Shown here: piece by piece, positions 1 through 8,992 of the stretch
How the letters are laid out: each line of letters begins with the position of its first letter
Position numbering within the stretch: position 1 is the stretch's first letter
Source: Allorhizobium paknamense
Lineage (GTDB): Bacteria > Pseudomonadota > Alphaproteobacteria > Rhizobiales > Rhizobiaceae
Direction of reading: 5' to 3'
Assembly (NCBI RefSeq): GCF_030815125.1
Contig: NZ_JAUSWH010000017.1
Location: 54,500-118,499, forward strand
Length of the DNA: 64,000 nucleotides
Position numbers and translations under genes: made by a program
The notes under the pieces: generated by a model
What the model saw: the letters and a program-made list of their open reading frames with translations, nothing else
Told to the model about the DNA's origin: nothing
Database searches by the model: none

Positions 1-1
1 T

Positions 2-958
2 GGTACAGTCGTTCATGCGGATTTTGGCGGTGATTACCGCTCCAATATGGTAGCAATCAGAGACATGTTGTCGGAGGCAAAGGACATGCGCGAGCAGACA
101 CGGCCAGAGTTCGAAGCCTACGAAAAGACGGTTGAAACGGCTCTATTCAACCTTCAGCGCAGCGCTCTCCCAGAGGACCGGTCAGGCTTCGAGGAGGTTT
201 CCTCCCTCGCTCGCGAGATCGTCGATCTGCGCAGGCAGATGCTCGAAATGAAGGAGCGTGGGCTTGATGAGCAGGATGGACGAAACGCTGCTGGCGACGT
301 CTCCAGAGAAAGTGGTGCCGCGCCGGAAATAACGGCATCTGAGGTGCAAGAGCAGACGAATGCTAACCTCCAGTGGGAGGCAGCTGTTGCCAAGCATGGA
401 GAGGCTGTCGTTGAGGTAGGTCGCGATGCGATGGCAAATGTGGAACACTATCGCTCCGGCCTCGCCCAAATCGAAGCCGGCGAGCTCGGAGACGAAAACC
501 GGGAGCAGTATGAGAAGGGCCTTGAGGCTTCGCTTCATCATGCAGCTCAACTCGCCGCTACCGGAAACGGCTATCTCCGGGATTTGGCACATGAGGATCC
601 GGAACTGCGCGCGGAGATCGAGACCATTGAACGCAATGAAGAGCGTGGGGACGAAAACAAGTCAAACAAGCAGCCGATAACAGCGGATACTGCCGACGAT
701 CGCCAACGCGATCTCAGGGTGGATCTGGAAGAGGAACGTCCGATCGGGCAAGCGGAGCGTGAGGCTCACCAGCTCGCTGAGACGGTGGACGCACCTCAGA
801 GGCATCAAGATCGTGTAAACAGAGACAGGGAAGCGGCCAAGCAGGGCGGCGAGACCACTCGGACTGATCCCGCGCAACAGCACATTCCTCGTCTCGAGGA
901 GTTGGAGCGTGAACAGGTTGAACAGAGGGAGCGTAATCGGGACGACCGTGATCGCTAA
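2..958 (+). CDS. C-terminal part of a charged coiled-coil protein, possibly a conjugative relaxase
   Basis: The reading frame is open from the window edge; the first ATG (47) has no ribosome-binding site, so this is the tail of a longer gene. The visible 319 residues are dominated by Glu, Arg, Gln and Asp, with long predicted helices and coiled coils and no cysteine or membrane segment. It ends in an Arg/Glu/Asp-rich stretch. It lies tail-to-tail with the virD4 gene, where relaxases or mobilisation proteins often sit on rhizobial plasmids; that role is inferred from position only. No catalytic motif is in view. Could equally be another large conjugation-associated protein. Confidence 0.55.
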   Translation, partial: GTVVHADFGGDYRSNMVAIRDMLSEAKDMREQTRPEFEAYEKTVETALFNLQRSALPEDRSGFEEVSSLAREIVDLRRQMLEMKERGLDEQDGRNAAGDVSRESGAAPEITASEVQEQTNANLQWEAAVAKHGEAVVEVGRDAMANVEHYRSGLAQIEAGELGDENREQYEKGLEASLHHAAQLAATGNGYLRDLAHEDPELRAEIETIERNEERGDENKSNKQPITADTADDRQRDLRVDLEEERPIGQAEREAHQLAETVDAPQRHQDRVNRDREAAKQGGETTRTDPAQQHIPRLEELEREQVEQRERNRDDRDR

Positions 959-964
959 AGTGTC

Positions 965-1177
965 ATGCAGGACGGTAATCAGAACACCTACCTGGTGGAA
1001 GTAAACGACCCCAAGTCTGCCGATATCGTCGGCAAGATGATGGTGTGGGGCATGGTCTGCGTTGGGATCCTCGCGATCCTGATCAAGGTCTACGGGACCG
1101 TGATCGGCTGGTATCATGCTTCCATGGCTTGGCTAACAGAGGCGGGTCAGTACGCGTCGAGCTTCTGGCCCTTCTGA
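965..1177 (+). CDS. Small membrane protein at the end of the relaxase-side transcript
   Basis: A 70-residue protein starting 6 bases after the preceding stop codon, so probably co-transcribed with it. Residues about 25-47 form one hydrophobic helix (GMVCVGILAILIKVYGTVIGW); the rest is short and polar with an aromatic C terminus (SSFWPF). It ends 7 bases before the convergent virD4 stop. No family recognised. The position suggests an inner-membrane accessory of conjugation, but nothing in the sequence shows this. Confidence 0.5.
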   Translation: MQDGNQNTYLVEVNDPKSADIVGKMMVWGMVCVGILAILIKVYGTVIGWYHASMAWLTEAGQYASSFWPF

Positions 1178-1184
1178 ACCTGAA

Positions 1185-3272
1185 TTAGCGACCGGCCTGT
1201 TCCATGATTGGATCAGGAACGGTCGCTGCGAATAGCTCTTCCAAGCTCTTCCTCTTGCGCGGTGATTTGCCTTCCGCTTCCCGTTCGACGACCTCCCTAA
1301 GGCGACTAACCCGATCATTGTGCGCTTTTTCGATGTCGTTCTCTGAGACAGGTGTTGTGCGCTTTTCGGGAGCGGGCACAGCTGCCTTTGCAGGTTCCGG
1401 AATGCCCCCGGCGCTTACCTTCTTACTGGCCAAGGCGGAGGGATTCACAACGCGAGCGGGCGAGGTGGAGGGCGCTGGCTCTTGCGGAGCCTCCTCCTGG
1501 ACAGGCGCCCGCGGCTCCTCCGCTTTCGCCTCAGACGCAGGCTTTATCGCTTCCGCTTGTTCAGCCTGCTCCTGGCCTGCGTTGGCATATGCTGGCGTGG
1601 TCGCTGGAACTGGTTTAGGTGGCAGGTAATCGACAGTTGGAACGGTCGGTATGTGCGTCTGAGAATAGGCCTCCGCCTCCTTGAAGGGCTGCGTCTTAAA
1701 GAAGCGCAGCTTCTCTCCAAAGATTGGCCGCTGCCCCTCCACCAGCAAGATCATCTTGTTCTCGGGCATCTGCCGCACTTCCTGCGGCATCATCAGGTCC
1801 CGATCGCGAATTTGCTCGACCTTTGTTCGGCGCGGGAGGCCCATAAGCTCGATAGTGCGCGATTCAGACTGATATCGGATGGTTCTCTTGCCAAGCGCGC
1901 GGGAAGCATACTCTGCCGTGGCCTGATCATTGGCACCAAGGATGAGCTGATAGCCGCAGTTGCCAAGGAGCGAATGTCGGGACGTCTCACCATAGATCTC
2001 ATCTAGGTTCTTCAGGTCCTGGATGATGAAGGCGAGCTTGATCTTATAGCCGGCCACATAGGGCAGCTTTGTCATGATCTCGTCCATGCGCTTCAGCTGG
2101 CGAAACTCATCCAGCAGAAAATAGACCGGCACGGAGTTGGGATCATGCTCAAGTGTGAGTATGTCCATCACCTGTTGAACGAATAGCGTCAGCAGCGGCC
2201 TAAGAAGCGTGATGTCGGTGATGTTCGGGGCAAGGTAGATTGTGATGGGGCGACGCTTCATGGATCGAAGGTCCATGTCGGTCATGTTCGTTGCGGCCAC
2301 AACGCGTTCGTTCTTGAACGGCCTCATCGCCTTCTGGATATCAAGCAGTGCCGAGGCCGCGGCCCGATCCGAGAGAGACAGGTAGGAATTGAAACTCTCC
2401 ATCGTGAACTTCGACAGGTATGGCTCCTTCTCCTTGATGTACTTCATCAAGGCCTGCAGATCGGTCCCGCTGTTGAAGAAGGAGTTGATCTCGCCGAGGT
2501 TCCTGCGCCCTTTGTAGAAGGGGCTTTCGAGAACGTAGCTGATGGCGCCGGCGAGAACCTGTTGAGCTGTGGCCTGCCAAACTGAATTCTCGGATTCGGT
2601 GTTTTCCGGTACAAGAATGCTGGCGATATTTTGAATGTCAGTCGTGCGATTGCCTCGCTCCGGACGAACGAAATCCAAGGGATTATAGCTGTTGGTCGTC
2701 TCGGAACCCGGCGCGAACAGGAAGACCTGGCTGCCGTTGCGCTTCCGATAGCCGGCGGTTGCCTTGTAGACCTCGCCCTTCAGATCCGTGACGATCATAG
2801 AGCCTTCGTGCATGAGAGCGTTGGGGATGACGTAGCCCGCGCCCTTACCGGATCGCGTCGGGCCAATAATGAGGTGGTGGCGATCGTCATACGCGCGGAG
2901 GACGTTGCTCCCGATGCGGCCGAATATGTGACCTTTCTTGCCAAACCACTTCCCGCGCCGAAGGGTTGCGAGGTCCTGAAAGGCTGCATCCCCTAATGGA
3001 TTGCTGGTAGGTTTGAGCCCAAGATAAGCAATGAGGCCTGATACGAGCAGCGCGGGCACTACAGAGCCGAGCGCGACTTTTTGAAGGGAAGGGGAGGAGC
3101 TATAGGCCCAGAACTGCTGAATTGGCGCGAATGGGTTTGAGGTGATTGTCGCCTCGAGGATCCTACCGTCACCGTAGAAGAGCTGAAGCCCCGCCCCGTA
3201 CGCCAGCATCCAGACTGCAAATGCGATCAACAGGCAGAAGAACAGATAGAAGGCCTGTAGCCCCTTACTCAT
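1185..3272 (-). CDS. virD4: VirD4/TraG-type coupling protein (T4SS ATPase)
   Basis: Couples the relaxase-DNA complex to the type IV secretion channel; hexameric inner-membrane ATPase. The 695-residue protein has two N-terminal membrane segments (about 7-30 and 68-86), Walker A GPTRSGKG at 137-144, and a Walker B region of the FLLDEFRQL type, in the order of the VirD4/TraG family. From about residue 545 it carries an Ala/Pro/Glu-rich tail rather than a folded domain, followed by a basic C-terminal stretch. Its start overlaps the virB11 stop by four bases (ATGA), so it is the last gene of the virB operon and translationally coupled. Family assignment is firm. Confidence 0.95.
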   Translation of the reverse strand: MSKGLQAFYLFFCLLIAFAVWMLAYGAGLQLFYGDGRILEATITSNPFAPIQQFWAYSSSPSLQKVALGSVVPALLVSGLIAYLGLKPTSNPLGDAAFQDLATLRRGKWFGKKGHIFGRIGSNVLRAYDDRHHLIIGPTRSGKGAGYVIPNALMHEGSMIVTDLKGEVYKATAGYRKRNGSQVFLFAPGSETTNSYNPLDFVRPERGNRTTDIQNIASILVPENTESENSVWQATAQQVLAGAISYVLESPFYKGRRNLGEINSFFNSGTDLQALMKYIKEKEPYLSKFTMESFNSYLSLSDRAAASALLDIQKAMRPFKNERVVAATNMTDMDLRSMKRRPITIYLAPNITDITLLRPLLTLFVQQVMDILTLEHDPNSVPVYFLLDEFRQLKRMDEIMTKLPYVAGYKIKLAFIIQDLKNLDEIYGETSRHSLLGNCGYQLILGANDQATAEYASRALGKRTIRYQSESRTIELMGLPRRTKVEQIRDRDLMMPQEVRQMPENKMILLVEGQRPIFGEKLRFFKTQPFKEAEAYSQTHIPTVPTVDYLPPKPVPATTPAYANAGQEQAEQAEAIKPASEAKAEEPRAPVQEEAPQEPAPSTSPARVVNPSALASKKVSAGGIPEPAKAAVPAPEKRTTPVSENDIEKAHNDRVSRLREVVEREAEGKSPRKRKSLEELFAATVPDPIMEQAGR

Positions 3273-4291
3273 GATGCAACCCGTGCGAAGTAGATTTCGG
3301 AAACCCCGCGCTTGCCGCCTTCGCGCCTGAGCTGGATCACGATCGGAATGACCATTTGGATGTAGGACATCAGATCCTGCTTGGAGTAGCCGGCGGACAT
3401 GCCGGACTGCTGCATCATCATGGCGAGCTGTTCATAGGCGCCGAGCGGCGTATCGGCGTGTACTGTCGACATACTGCCCGGGTGGCCTGTGTTGATGGCG
3501 CGAAGGAATGAAAAGGCCTCAGCTCCACGAATTTCGCCAACAAAGAGGCGATCCGGCCGCATTCGAAGCGCCGATTCAAGGAGGTTCTGAATTGTCACGT
3601 TTGCGGTACCTTGCCCACCCTTGGATGCGATCAGGTGGACCGCGTTCTTCTGTGGTGGGAATAGCTCACGAGTGTCTTCAAGCGTCAGGATCCGCTCATT
3701 CACGTCTACAGAGTTGAGGCAAGCGTTCAGAAACGTGGTTTTTCCCGACGACGTGCCGCCACTGATCAGGATCGAAACTCGCTTCGTGATGGCCGTATGG
3801 ATGAAGTCGTAGATCTTCTCTGCGCGCAGATAGGCGACCAGCTCCCGATCCACGTCGCTTAGGCCCCCGACAGCAACCGAGACTTTGTCGAGAGAACCGT
3901 TGTCTCGATAGTCCTGCAGAGAGAAATTCTGCACAACCTGCTTACGGATCGTGATCGACCCACCGTCGGGTGCCGCGGGCGGCAAGACGACCTGGATACG
4001 TTCGCCGGTCGGCAGTGCTGCGCTAAGGATCGGATTAGCGGCGTTGAGGAACTGCTTTGTCGCTGCGGCAACCCGCTCGCCAATGTTCTCGATCTCCCGT
4101 GCCGTCAGAGCATCGATTTCATGATGCTCCATGTGATCAGCGCCGAAGCGCTCAACATAGACTTGGCCTGGGCGGTTCACCGCAATCTCAACCACCTTCG
4201 GGTCATCGAGAAATTGCCTGATGGGCTCCAGAGACCGGTTCAGGAAATAATGAGGATCATGAGCGGTCGTGTTACCTACCATAACGTTCAC
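3269..4291 (-). CDS. virB11: VirB11 traffic ATPase
   Basis: Cytoplasmic hexameric ATPase that powers pilus assembly and substrate transfer with VirB4 and VirD4. The 340-residue length is normal. Walker A GGTSSGKTT lies at about 178-186, followed by the LEDTREL Asp-box region and a Walker B/His-box stretch (RPDRLFVGEIRG, then TGHPGSMSTVHAD). The start overlaps the end of virB10 by 20 bases; an alternative ATG three codons in would still overlap. Sits between virB10 and virD4 as in pKM101/R388-like systems. Confidence 0.95.
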   Translation of the reverse strand: MNVMVGNTTAHDPHYFLNRSLEPIRQFLDDPKVVEIAVNRPGQVYVERFGADHMEHHEIDALTAREIENIGERVAAATKQFLNAANPILSAALPTGERIQVVLPPAAPDGGSITIRKQVVQNFSLQDYRDNGSLDKVSVAVGGLSDVDRELVAYLRAEKIYDFIHTAITKRVSILISGGTSSGKTTFLNACLNSVDVNERILTLEDTRELFPPQKNAVHLIASKGGQGTANVTIQNLLESALRMRPDRLFVGEIRGAEAFSFLRAINTGHPGSMSTVHADTPLGAYEQLAMMMQQSGMSAGYSKQDLMSYIQMVIPIVIQLRREGGKRGVSEIYFARVAS

Positions 4292-5483
4292 GTTTGATCT
4301 CCTTCATCGCTTCCGTGACAGGATCGTCGTACATCGCGCTGAAATCGAGGTCCTGGCGAACATAGACAAAGATCCGCTCGCCCTGCGGTACGCTGATCGT
4401 TGGCGGGATCCTCAGGTTTTCGGCAAGGACCGTGTTCGCCATGTCGCTGAAGGTCTGCGCGATCGTTTCTCGCGCCAATTCAGCACCTCTTTCGGCGTCA
4501 TCGTTTCCGGAGCTGGAGTCGCTACCGTATCCGGTTAGATAGCTTGCACCGCCTCCGACGATCGACAGCAAGATTGATGCGCCAAAGCGCTCACGGAACT
4601 TGTTGTCGACATGACCCGTCAGGCCCGATCGCCCGAGGCTGTCCGTGCCGATGGAGTTCAAGCGCACCGACACGCCGTCATCCCGGATCAGCCTTGTCCA
4701 CACGACAAAGACCCGCTTCTGCCCCCGCGTAACTTCGGACTGATATTCCCCGATCAGGCGTGTTCCTGTTGGGATCAGGACACGCCGCCCATCGAAGGAG
4801 TAGACATCCTTGGATGTAATGGCCCGGACCTGGCCCGGAAGGTCGCTGACGATCGCCGTTTCCAAGATGCCGGGGATCAGCGTGCCCTCTGGGATCATGG
4901 CGTCGATGCGCTCAATATGCCGGGCCTTGGCGGAACGGTCACCGATCGCACTCGCTGAGGACAGGTACTGGCTGTTGCGATCCTCGCCAGCGACGGTCAA
5001 AGGCGTGCCGCTGTTCGAGCCATCGAGCGAACCATTCGCGGATCCTCCCAGGTTCTGGTCAAGCGTGATTAGCTTTGACCGAAATCGCTCCGGAAACACC
5101 TCTTCGGCGGGCGGGGAGGCGCTCGCCGGTTGAGCTACTTCGGGCGGGGGAGGCACGTTGAATTCAGTGACGTCCACCGGCGGAGCTGGCGGCGGAGGAG
5201 GCGGAGGTGGAAGTTCCAAGACAGGCTGTTCGGGTGGTGGGGGAGTGGGTTCTCCATCGCGCACGAAACCGGGCGGCCGGAAGGTCGTGGTACGGAATTC
5301 CTCCTCACTTTGCGGGCTTGCAGGCGGGCTTTCTCCGGACGTGGCGAGCACCAGGTATGCGGCGAAGACGCCAGCCAGCAAAAGGGCGGCCATGCCGACC
5401 GTTTGATTGCGCTTCACGTTTCGATTGCTGATTTCGGCCTCGTCGGCCGCCGCCATTGCGTCGAGTTCAGGGCTGCGCTTCAT
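4272..5483 (-). CDS. virB10: VirB10 energy-sensing core-complex protein
   Basis: Spans inner and outer membranes and links ATPase activity to channel opening in the T4SS core complex. The 403-residue protein has a short cytoplasmic N terminus, one transmembrane helix (about 29-47), a long proline-rich periplasmic linker (about 75-115, with two poly-proline runs), and the conserved C-terminal beta-barrel domain (LIPGILETAI, then LIPTGTRLIGEY). It starts one base inside the virB9 stop (TAATG arrangement). Family match is clear. Confidence 0.94.
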   Translation of the reverse strand: MKRSPELDAMAAADEAEISNRNVKRNQTVGMAALLLAGVFAAYLVLATSGESPPASPQSEEEFRTTTFRPPGFVRDGEPTPPPPEQPVLELPPPPPPPPAPPVDVTEFNVPPPPEVAQPASASPPAEEVFPERFRSKLITLDQNLGGSANGSLDGSNSGTPLTVAGEDRNSQYLSSASAIGDRSAKARHIERIDAMIPEGTLIPGILETAIVSDLPGQVRAITSKDVYSFDGRRVLIPTGTRLIGEYQSEVTRGQKRVFVVWTRLIRDDGVSVRLNSIGTDSLGRSGLTGHVDNKFRERFGASILLSIVGGGASYLTGYGSDSSSGNDDAERGAELARETIAQTFSDMANTVLAENLRIPPTISVPQGERIFVYVRQDLDFSAMYDDPVTEAMKEIKRERYGR

Positions 5484-6295
5484 TAGTTGCCGCTCCTCCT
5501 GCGTTTGCTGGCATCAGGATCCGGTTTCGGAGCCATGATGTCAGGATCAGGTGCTGCAAAGTCCGGCTTGCGGAGGTTGAAAATGCACGTCCACTGGTTT
5601 CCGTCCCGGAGCGTGTATTGCGTGGCTACGCCGTCAACGACGATGTATTCGCCTTCCTTGCGGAAGTTTCGCAGGGTCTCGGAGAAGTCGGATTGAACGG
5701 CAAAAATGGCCGGCACGGTCCCTCGGCCGAACTTGAAAAAGGTCTTCTTTCCGTCATCGAAGACCATTGTCGGCTTCAGCGCCGCGTCGCCCGAGAAAGA
5801 GTAGTCAATATTGACGTTCGCTTTGTCGATGCTCGAAATGTTCGGGTTAGCTGCCCGAAACTCAGCCTCCTTCCGCAGAGACTCATTCAGGTTCTTCTCC
5901 GGATAAACGAAGCGAATGCCGAAGACCTTTTTCCCTGCTTCCGGTGCATAGTCATTGAGCTCAAGGAAGTAGATCCTCTTTGAGGTCACCACGTTCATGT
6001 TTGTGGAAACGTCCTTGGCTATCGGCTTGACGAAAAGGATGTTGCCCTTTTCGGACGGGGCAACCTGCCAACTGTCGGTGTCACCAAGCGAGATCGTCTC
6101 AAACTTCTCATCTTCGTCAAAGATGATCATCGTTGAGATGCCGTAGGTCGCAGATACCTTCACGACGTTGTTCGGCTGATAGACGACACTGGTCACACGC
6201 GCATCCAGACTGCCAGGGCGGGGCTGTTGCGCCGCATAGGCTTGGACCATCGTGAGAGCGGCGATCGACGCCGCCAGAGGCAAGCCATATTTCAC
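5483..6295 (-). CDS. virB9: VirB9 outer-membrane core-complex protein
   Basis: Outer-ring component of the T4SS core complex, normally bound by lipoprotein VirB7 and VirB10. The 270-residue protein has an N-terminal signal peptide (cleavage after about AYAAQ), the VirB9/TraO-type beta-rich middle part, and a C-terminal domain with a phrase of the form PxIFAVQ and the Trp/Cys pair WTCIF. The start overlaps virB8's end by four bases (ATGA). The C-terminal tail is Asp/Pro/Lys/Arg-rich. Confidence 0.92.
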   Translation of the reverse strand: MKYGLPLAASIAALTMVQAYAAQQPRPGSLDARVTSVVYQPNNVVKVSATYGISTMIIFDEDEKFETISLGDTDSWQVAPSEKGNILFVKPIAKDVSTNMNVVTSKRIYFLELNDYAPEAGKKVFGIRFVYPEKNLNESLRKEAEFRAANPNISSIDKANVNIDYSFSGDAALKPTMVFDDGKKTFFKFGRGTVPAIFAVQSDFSETLRNFRKEGEYIVVDGVATQYTLRDGNQWTCIFNLRKPDFAAPDPDIMAPKPDPDASKRRRSGN

Positions 6296-6984
6296 TGCTG
6301 GCCTCCCGAGGTCACCGTTTCCTGATCACGGCGGTAGTCATACACCTGGAAGCCCAACGGGTTTTCGAAGCGCCATTCGTTGCGCTCTGGCGTATCCGTG
6401 TAGCGATAGCGAACAATAGAGATGAAGTGGCGCGTGATGACGTCTGAATCAGAGCGCTCATGCGTCGAGAACCGGACGAGCGCCGTTGTCGTGTTGGGGA
6501 AGGTGACAGACTTTATGTCGACGGTGATCGACTTGTTTTTGCCGAGCCGGCGAGCTGGATTATCAGGGTTCGCGGCACTCCATTGGGCCTGGAGGTCGCG
6601 TGCTGCGTCGCCGGTGGAGAGCAAAGCTGCAATTCCAAAGTTCTGCTCGATGGCAAAAGGATCATAGCCCTCGCGGGATCGAATGTAACGGACGACATTC
6701 GCCTGAGTGACCGCCTGCTGATCGGTGATGTTCGATGTTCGGGTCAGCCCTGTCTTGACCTCAATGTAGCCAGTGTTCTTGTCGACCTCGACAATGTACG
6801 GCTCGAAGCTCTTGAGGGGCACGAGCATCACCAATGCGGAGAGCGACAGGATCGTGATGCCGCCGAAGATCAGCGTAATCAGCCAAGCGAACGCCTTGGA
6901 CCGTTTGGCCTTTTTGACGATCTCTTGTTCCCAACGGTCCCCATCCTGAAAATAGCTCCGGAGAGCATCGTTATTCTCTGCCAT
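6292..6984 (-). CDS. virB8: VirB8 inner-membrane assembly factor
   Basis: Bitopic inner-membrane protein that nucleates T4SS assembly. The 230-residue protein has a cytoplasmic N terminus, one membrane helix at about 33-53 (AWLITLIFGGITILSL region) and a periplasmic VirB8 domain ending in the typical NPLGFQVYDYRRD-like motif. It is separated from virB6 by 33 bases, the largest gap in this part of the operon; that gap is too short for the virB7 gene that many systems carry here. Confidence 0.93.
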   Translation of the reverse strand: MAENNDALRSYFQDGDRWEQEIVKKAKRSKAFAWLITLIFGGITILSLSALVMLVPLKSFEPYIVEVDKNTGYIEVKTGLTRTSNITDQQAVTQANVVRYIRSREGYDPFAIEQNFGIAALLSTGDAARDLQAQWSAANPDNPARRLGKNKSITVDIKSVTFPNTTTALVRFSTHERSDSDVITRHFISIVRYRYTDTPERNEWRFENPLGFQVYDYRRDQETVTSGGQQ

Positions 6985-7017
6985 GTATCCTAGCCCTTAA
7001 TTCCCGCCACCAGTTGC

Positions 7018-8046
7018 CTAGTTGGGCAGACTGTTGTTGGTAATTCTGTTTTGCATCGCTTCTGCTGCACCGGCGTTTTGGATGTTTTCCCTCATGCCGG
7101 CATGGGTTCTGGCGCGTGCGGCCATTCCTAATTCTCCAGCCCTGCCGGCTACAGAACGTGTCGCGGTCAAAGCTCTTGCCGGCAGTGCAACCCCGGTCGC
7201 GTAGCCAACCGATCGAGCGATCTGCCCAACGCCCGTTGCCACGCCCCCGGTAATTCCCTGGGCGAGAGTTTGGATGTTGAAGAGGACAAAAGCACCAGCC
7301 GCACAGATCAGGACGAAAGCCGAGATATCGTCTAGCTGGATCTCGTTCGCGGATGCTGCCGCTGCCACCTTCTGCAGTTCAGCGTCCATGGTCGTGATGA
7401 GAAAGGCGGCGACGACGTACACGAAGAGCGGAATGATCGCGTACGTCAAAACCTGCTGGAACCAAGCCATTCCGTACTGGCGTGTGGAATCAAACAATAG
7501 GCAGGCGATAAAAATCGGTGCAGTGCCAAGCAGCACCCACATCATCACCTTCGCAAGCACGAGGATGGCAAGCGCAACGGCAATGAACAGCCCAACCGCC
7601 AGCATGATCAGGAACCCTACGAGGCCCGGTAGAATGGCGAAGTAGCCTGACTGCTCCGCGAATGCTGCTGCTGCCTCATTCGCCGTCTCCCAGATCATGG
7701 AGAGGCCGTCTGTCGGCTCAGTTATCCCGGTACTGCTAGCCGTCAGGAGCGCCCGCCCCACGTCTTCAGGCGTGTTGTTCAGCCAGTCGTAAAAGAAGAG
7801 TTGGAAGTTGCCCCACTGATCAATAAAGGCGACGATAAGTATCATCCGCACGACCCGGCCGACGATCTCGCCGACGCTCACTCGCGCGGTCCCCATGACG
7901 AGTTGAAGTCCGTAATAGGCGACGTAGGCAATAAGCATGATCGTCAACAAGGGCATGATCTCGTCGCCAACGACCTCGTAAGCCCGTTGGGAGAAATTCC
8001 GCCCTGCATCTTCAAGAGCCTCAAGCAGGCCGCCTAGAAAGTTCAT
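7018..8046 (-). CDS. virB6: VirB6 polytopic inner-membrane channel protein
   Basis: Forms part of the inner-membrane translocation path. I chose the ATG at 8046 (protein begins MNFLGGLLEALE), 4 bases after the lipoprotein stop; the frame is open further upstream but that part would be Arg-rich and inside the previous gene. The 342-residue protein has about five to six hydrophobic helices, a central periplasmic loop around residues 75-130 and a conserved Trp-rich region (GMAWFQQVL), as in VirB6/TrbL proteins. The C-terminal tail is Ala/Arg/Gly-rich. Confidence 0.9.
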   Translation of the reverse strand: MNFLGGLLEALEDAGRNFSQRAYEVVGDEIMPLLTIMLIAYVAYYGLQLVMGTARVSVGEIVGRVVRMILIVAFIDQWGNFQLFFYDWLNNTPEDVGRALLTASSTGITEPTDGLSMIWETANEAAAAFAEQSGYFAILPGLVGFLIMLAVGLFIAVALAILVLAKVMMWVLLGTAPIFIACLLFDSTRQYGMAWFQQVLTYAIIPLFVYVVAAFLITTMDAELQKVAAAASANEIQLDDISAFVLICAAGAFVLFNIQTLAQGITGGVATGVGQIARSVGYATGVALPARALTATRSVAGRAGELGMAARARTHAGMRENIQNAGAAEAMQNRITNNSLPN

Positions 8047-8050
8047 GGGG

Positions 8051-8287
8051 TCACTGCTCTCCGCTTGCAGCGAAAGCGTCGATCGCCGCCAGCGCCTCCG
8101 ATGGGTTGCCATTCACGCTGGTCATTGGTCCACATTCCTGTCGCGGATCCTCGGCGTAGGATGTGAGGTTTGCCGGCCTCTTGCATGGTGCAGTCTTCTC
8201 TTTCGGAGCACCGGCGCAGCCAGTTACGCCGACAGCAACCAGAACGGAGAGGAGCACAAAGCCTTTCACTCGAAATGTCTTAGTCAC
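8051..8287 (-). CDS. Small T4SS lipoprotein (entry-exclusion or VirB7-like)
   Basis: A 78-residue lipoprotein: signal helix with lipobox VTGC (Cys at residue 24), then a Cys/Pro-containing mature part (APCKRPANL, ECGPM). GTG start; a second GTG six codons later is also possible. It overlaps the virB5 stop by 8 bases and precedes virB6 by 4. In pKM101-like operons this slot between the virB5 and virB6 homologues holds the entry-exclusion lipoprotein Eex, whereas VirB7 lies after virB6. No other VirB7 candidate exists here, so it may serve either role. Confidence 0.75.
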   Translation of the reverse strand: MTKTFRVKGFVLLSVLVAVGVTGCAGAPKEKTAPCKRPANLTSYAEDPRQECGPMTSVNGNPSEALAAIDAFAASGEQ

Positions 8288-8978
8288 CGTAGGTCAGCGC
8301 CTTCTTGGTATTGGAGATGTCGACAAGGCGGCGCTGGTTTTGGGCCTGCAGGGAGCCGACCGCTCCGTTCATCACGCCAATCATTTCGTTGATCGTCAGG
8401 CCGGTTTGAACCTGCAGCTGCGTGTTCTGATCGATGGACCCCTTGATGTCTTGGGCCTGGCCGATCTGCTGACCTGCCTGCTGGAATGCCTGTGTTCGGG
8501 ACTGAACGGCCTGTTGCGAGCCGGTGACTAGGGCAGCAACTCCAAGGACGGTCTTCATCATCTCTTCGTAGGACTTGTCGCCGGAGAACGTGCTGTCCGC
8601 CTTGCCAGACAAGTTCTTTACTAGCTGAAGACCGTTGATGAAGGTGGTGGCAATCTGCCCGATGTCACCGCCCATGCTGCCGAAGTTCGGGACTCCGCCC
8701 TGCATCAGGCTATCGAGTGACGGCATCTGAGAAACGCTGAACCCTTGACCAACGGCGAGGTTCTGCATGGGATTTGAAACGCTCCCGCGATCCCCCGTGA
8801 CGGCTTTAAGCGTCTCTTCTACCGTCTTCAGAACCTCCTTGTTCGTATCCAGGATCTGATCGGTCGTCTGAGAGGTTTCCGTTGCAATCTTCAGGTTGGC
8901 GCTGTCGATCACGGGAACCTGTGCATGCGCGGTAGACGCCATCGCTAGCGAAAACGCAGTCAGGAATGCTCTTTTCAT
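8280..8978 (-). CDS. virB5: VirB5 minor pilus protein
   Basis: Pilus-tip or minor pilin subunit exported to the periplasm. The ATG at 8978 is preceded by AAGGAG at good spacing and gives a clean signal peptide (cleavage after STAHA). An ATG six codons earlier (8996) overlaps the previous stop and is the alternative. The mature 214-residue part is helical and Gln-rich with the VirB5/TrbJ-type pattern (QILDTNKEVLKTVEETL, later NEMIGVMNGAVGSLQAQNQ). Recognised from helical pattern, signal peptide and operon slot. Confidence 0.85.
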   Translation of the reverse strand: MKRAFLTAFSLAMASTAHAQVPVIDSANLKIATETSQTTDQILDTNKEVLKTVEETLKAVTGDRGSVSNPMQNLAVGQGFSVSQMPSLDSLMQGGVPNFGSMGGDIGQIATTFINGLQLVKNLSGKADSTFSGDKSYEEMMKTVLGVAALVTGSQQAVQSRTQAFQQAGQQIGQAQDIKGSIDQNTQLQVQTGLTINEMIGVMNGAVGSLQAQNQRRLVDISNTKKALTYGD

Positions 8979-8992
8979 GGCCGTTCTCCTTG

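Noticed and set aside
8051..8287. Firm call of the lipoprotein as VirB7
   Set aside because: It lies before virB6, the slot of entry-exclusion lipoproteins, and its sequence is too short to decide.
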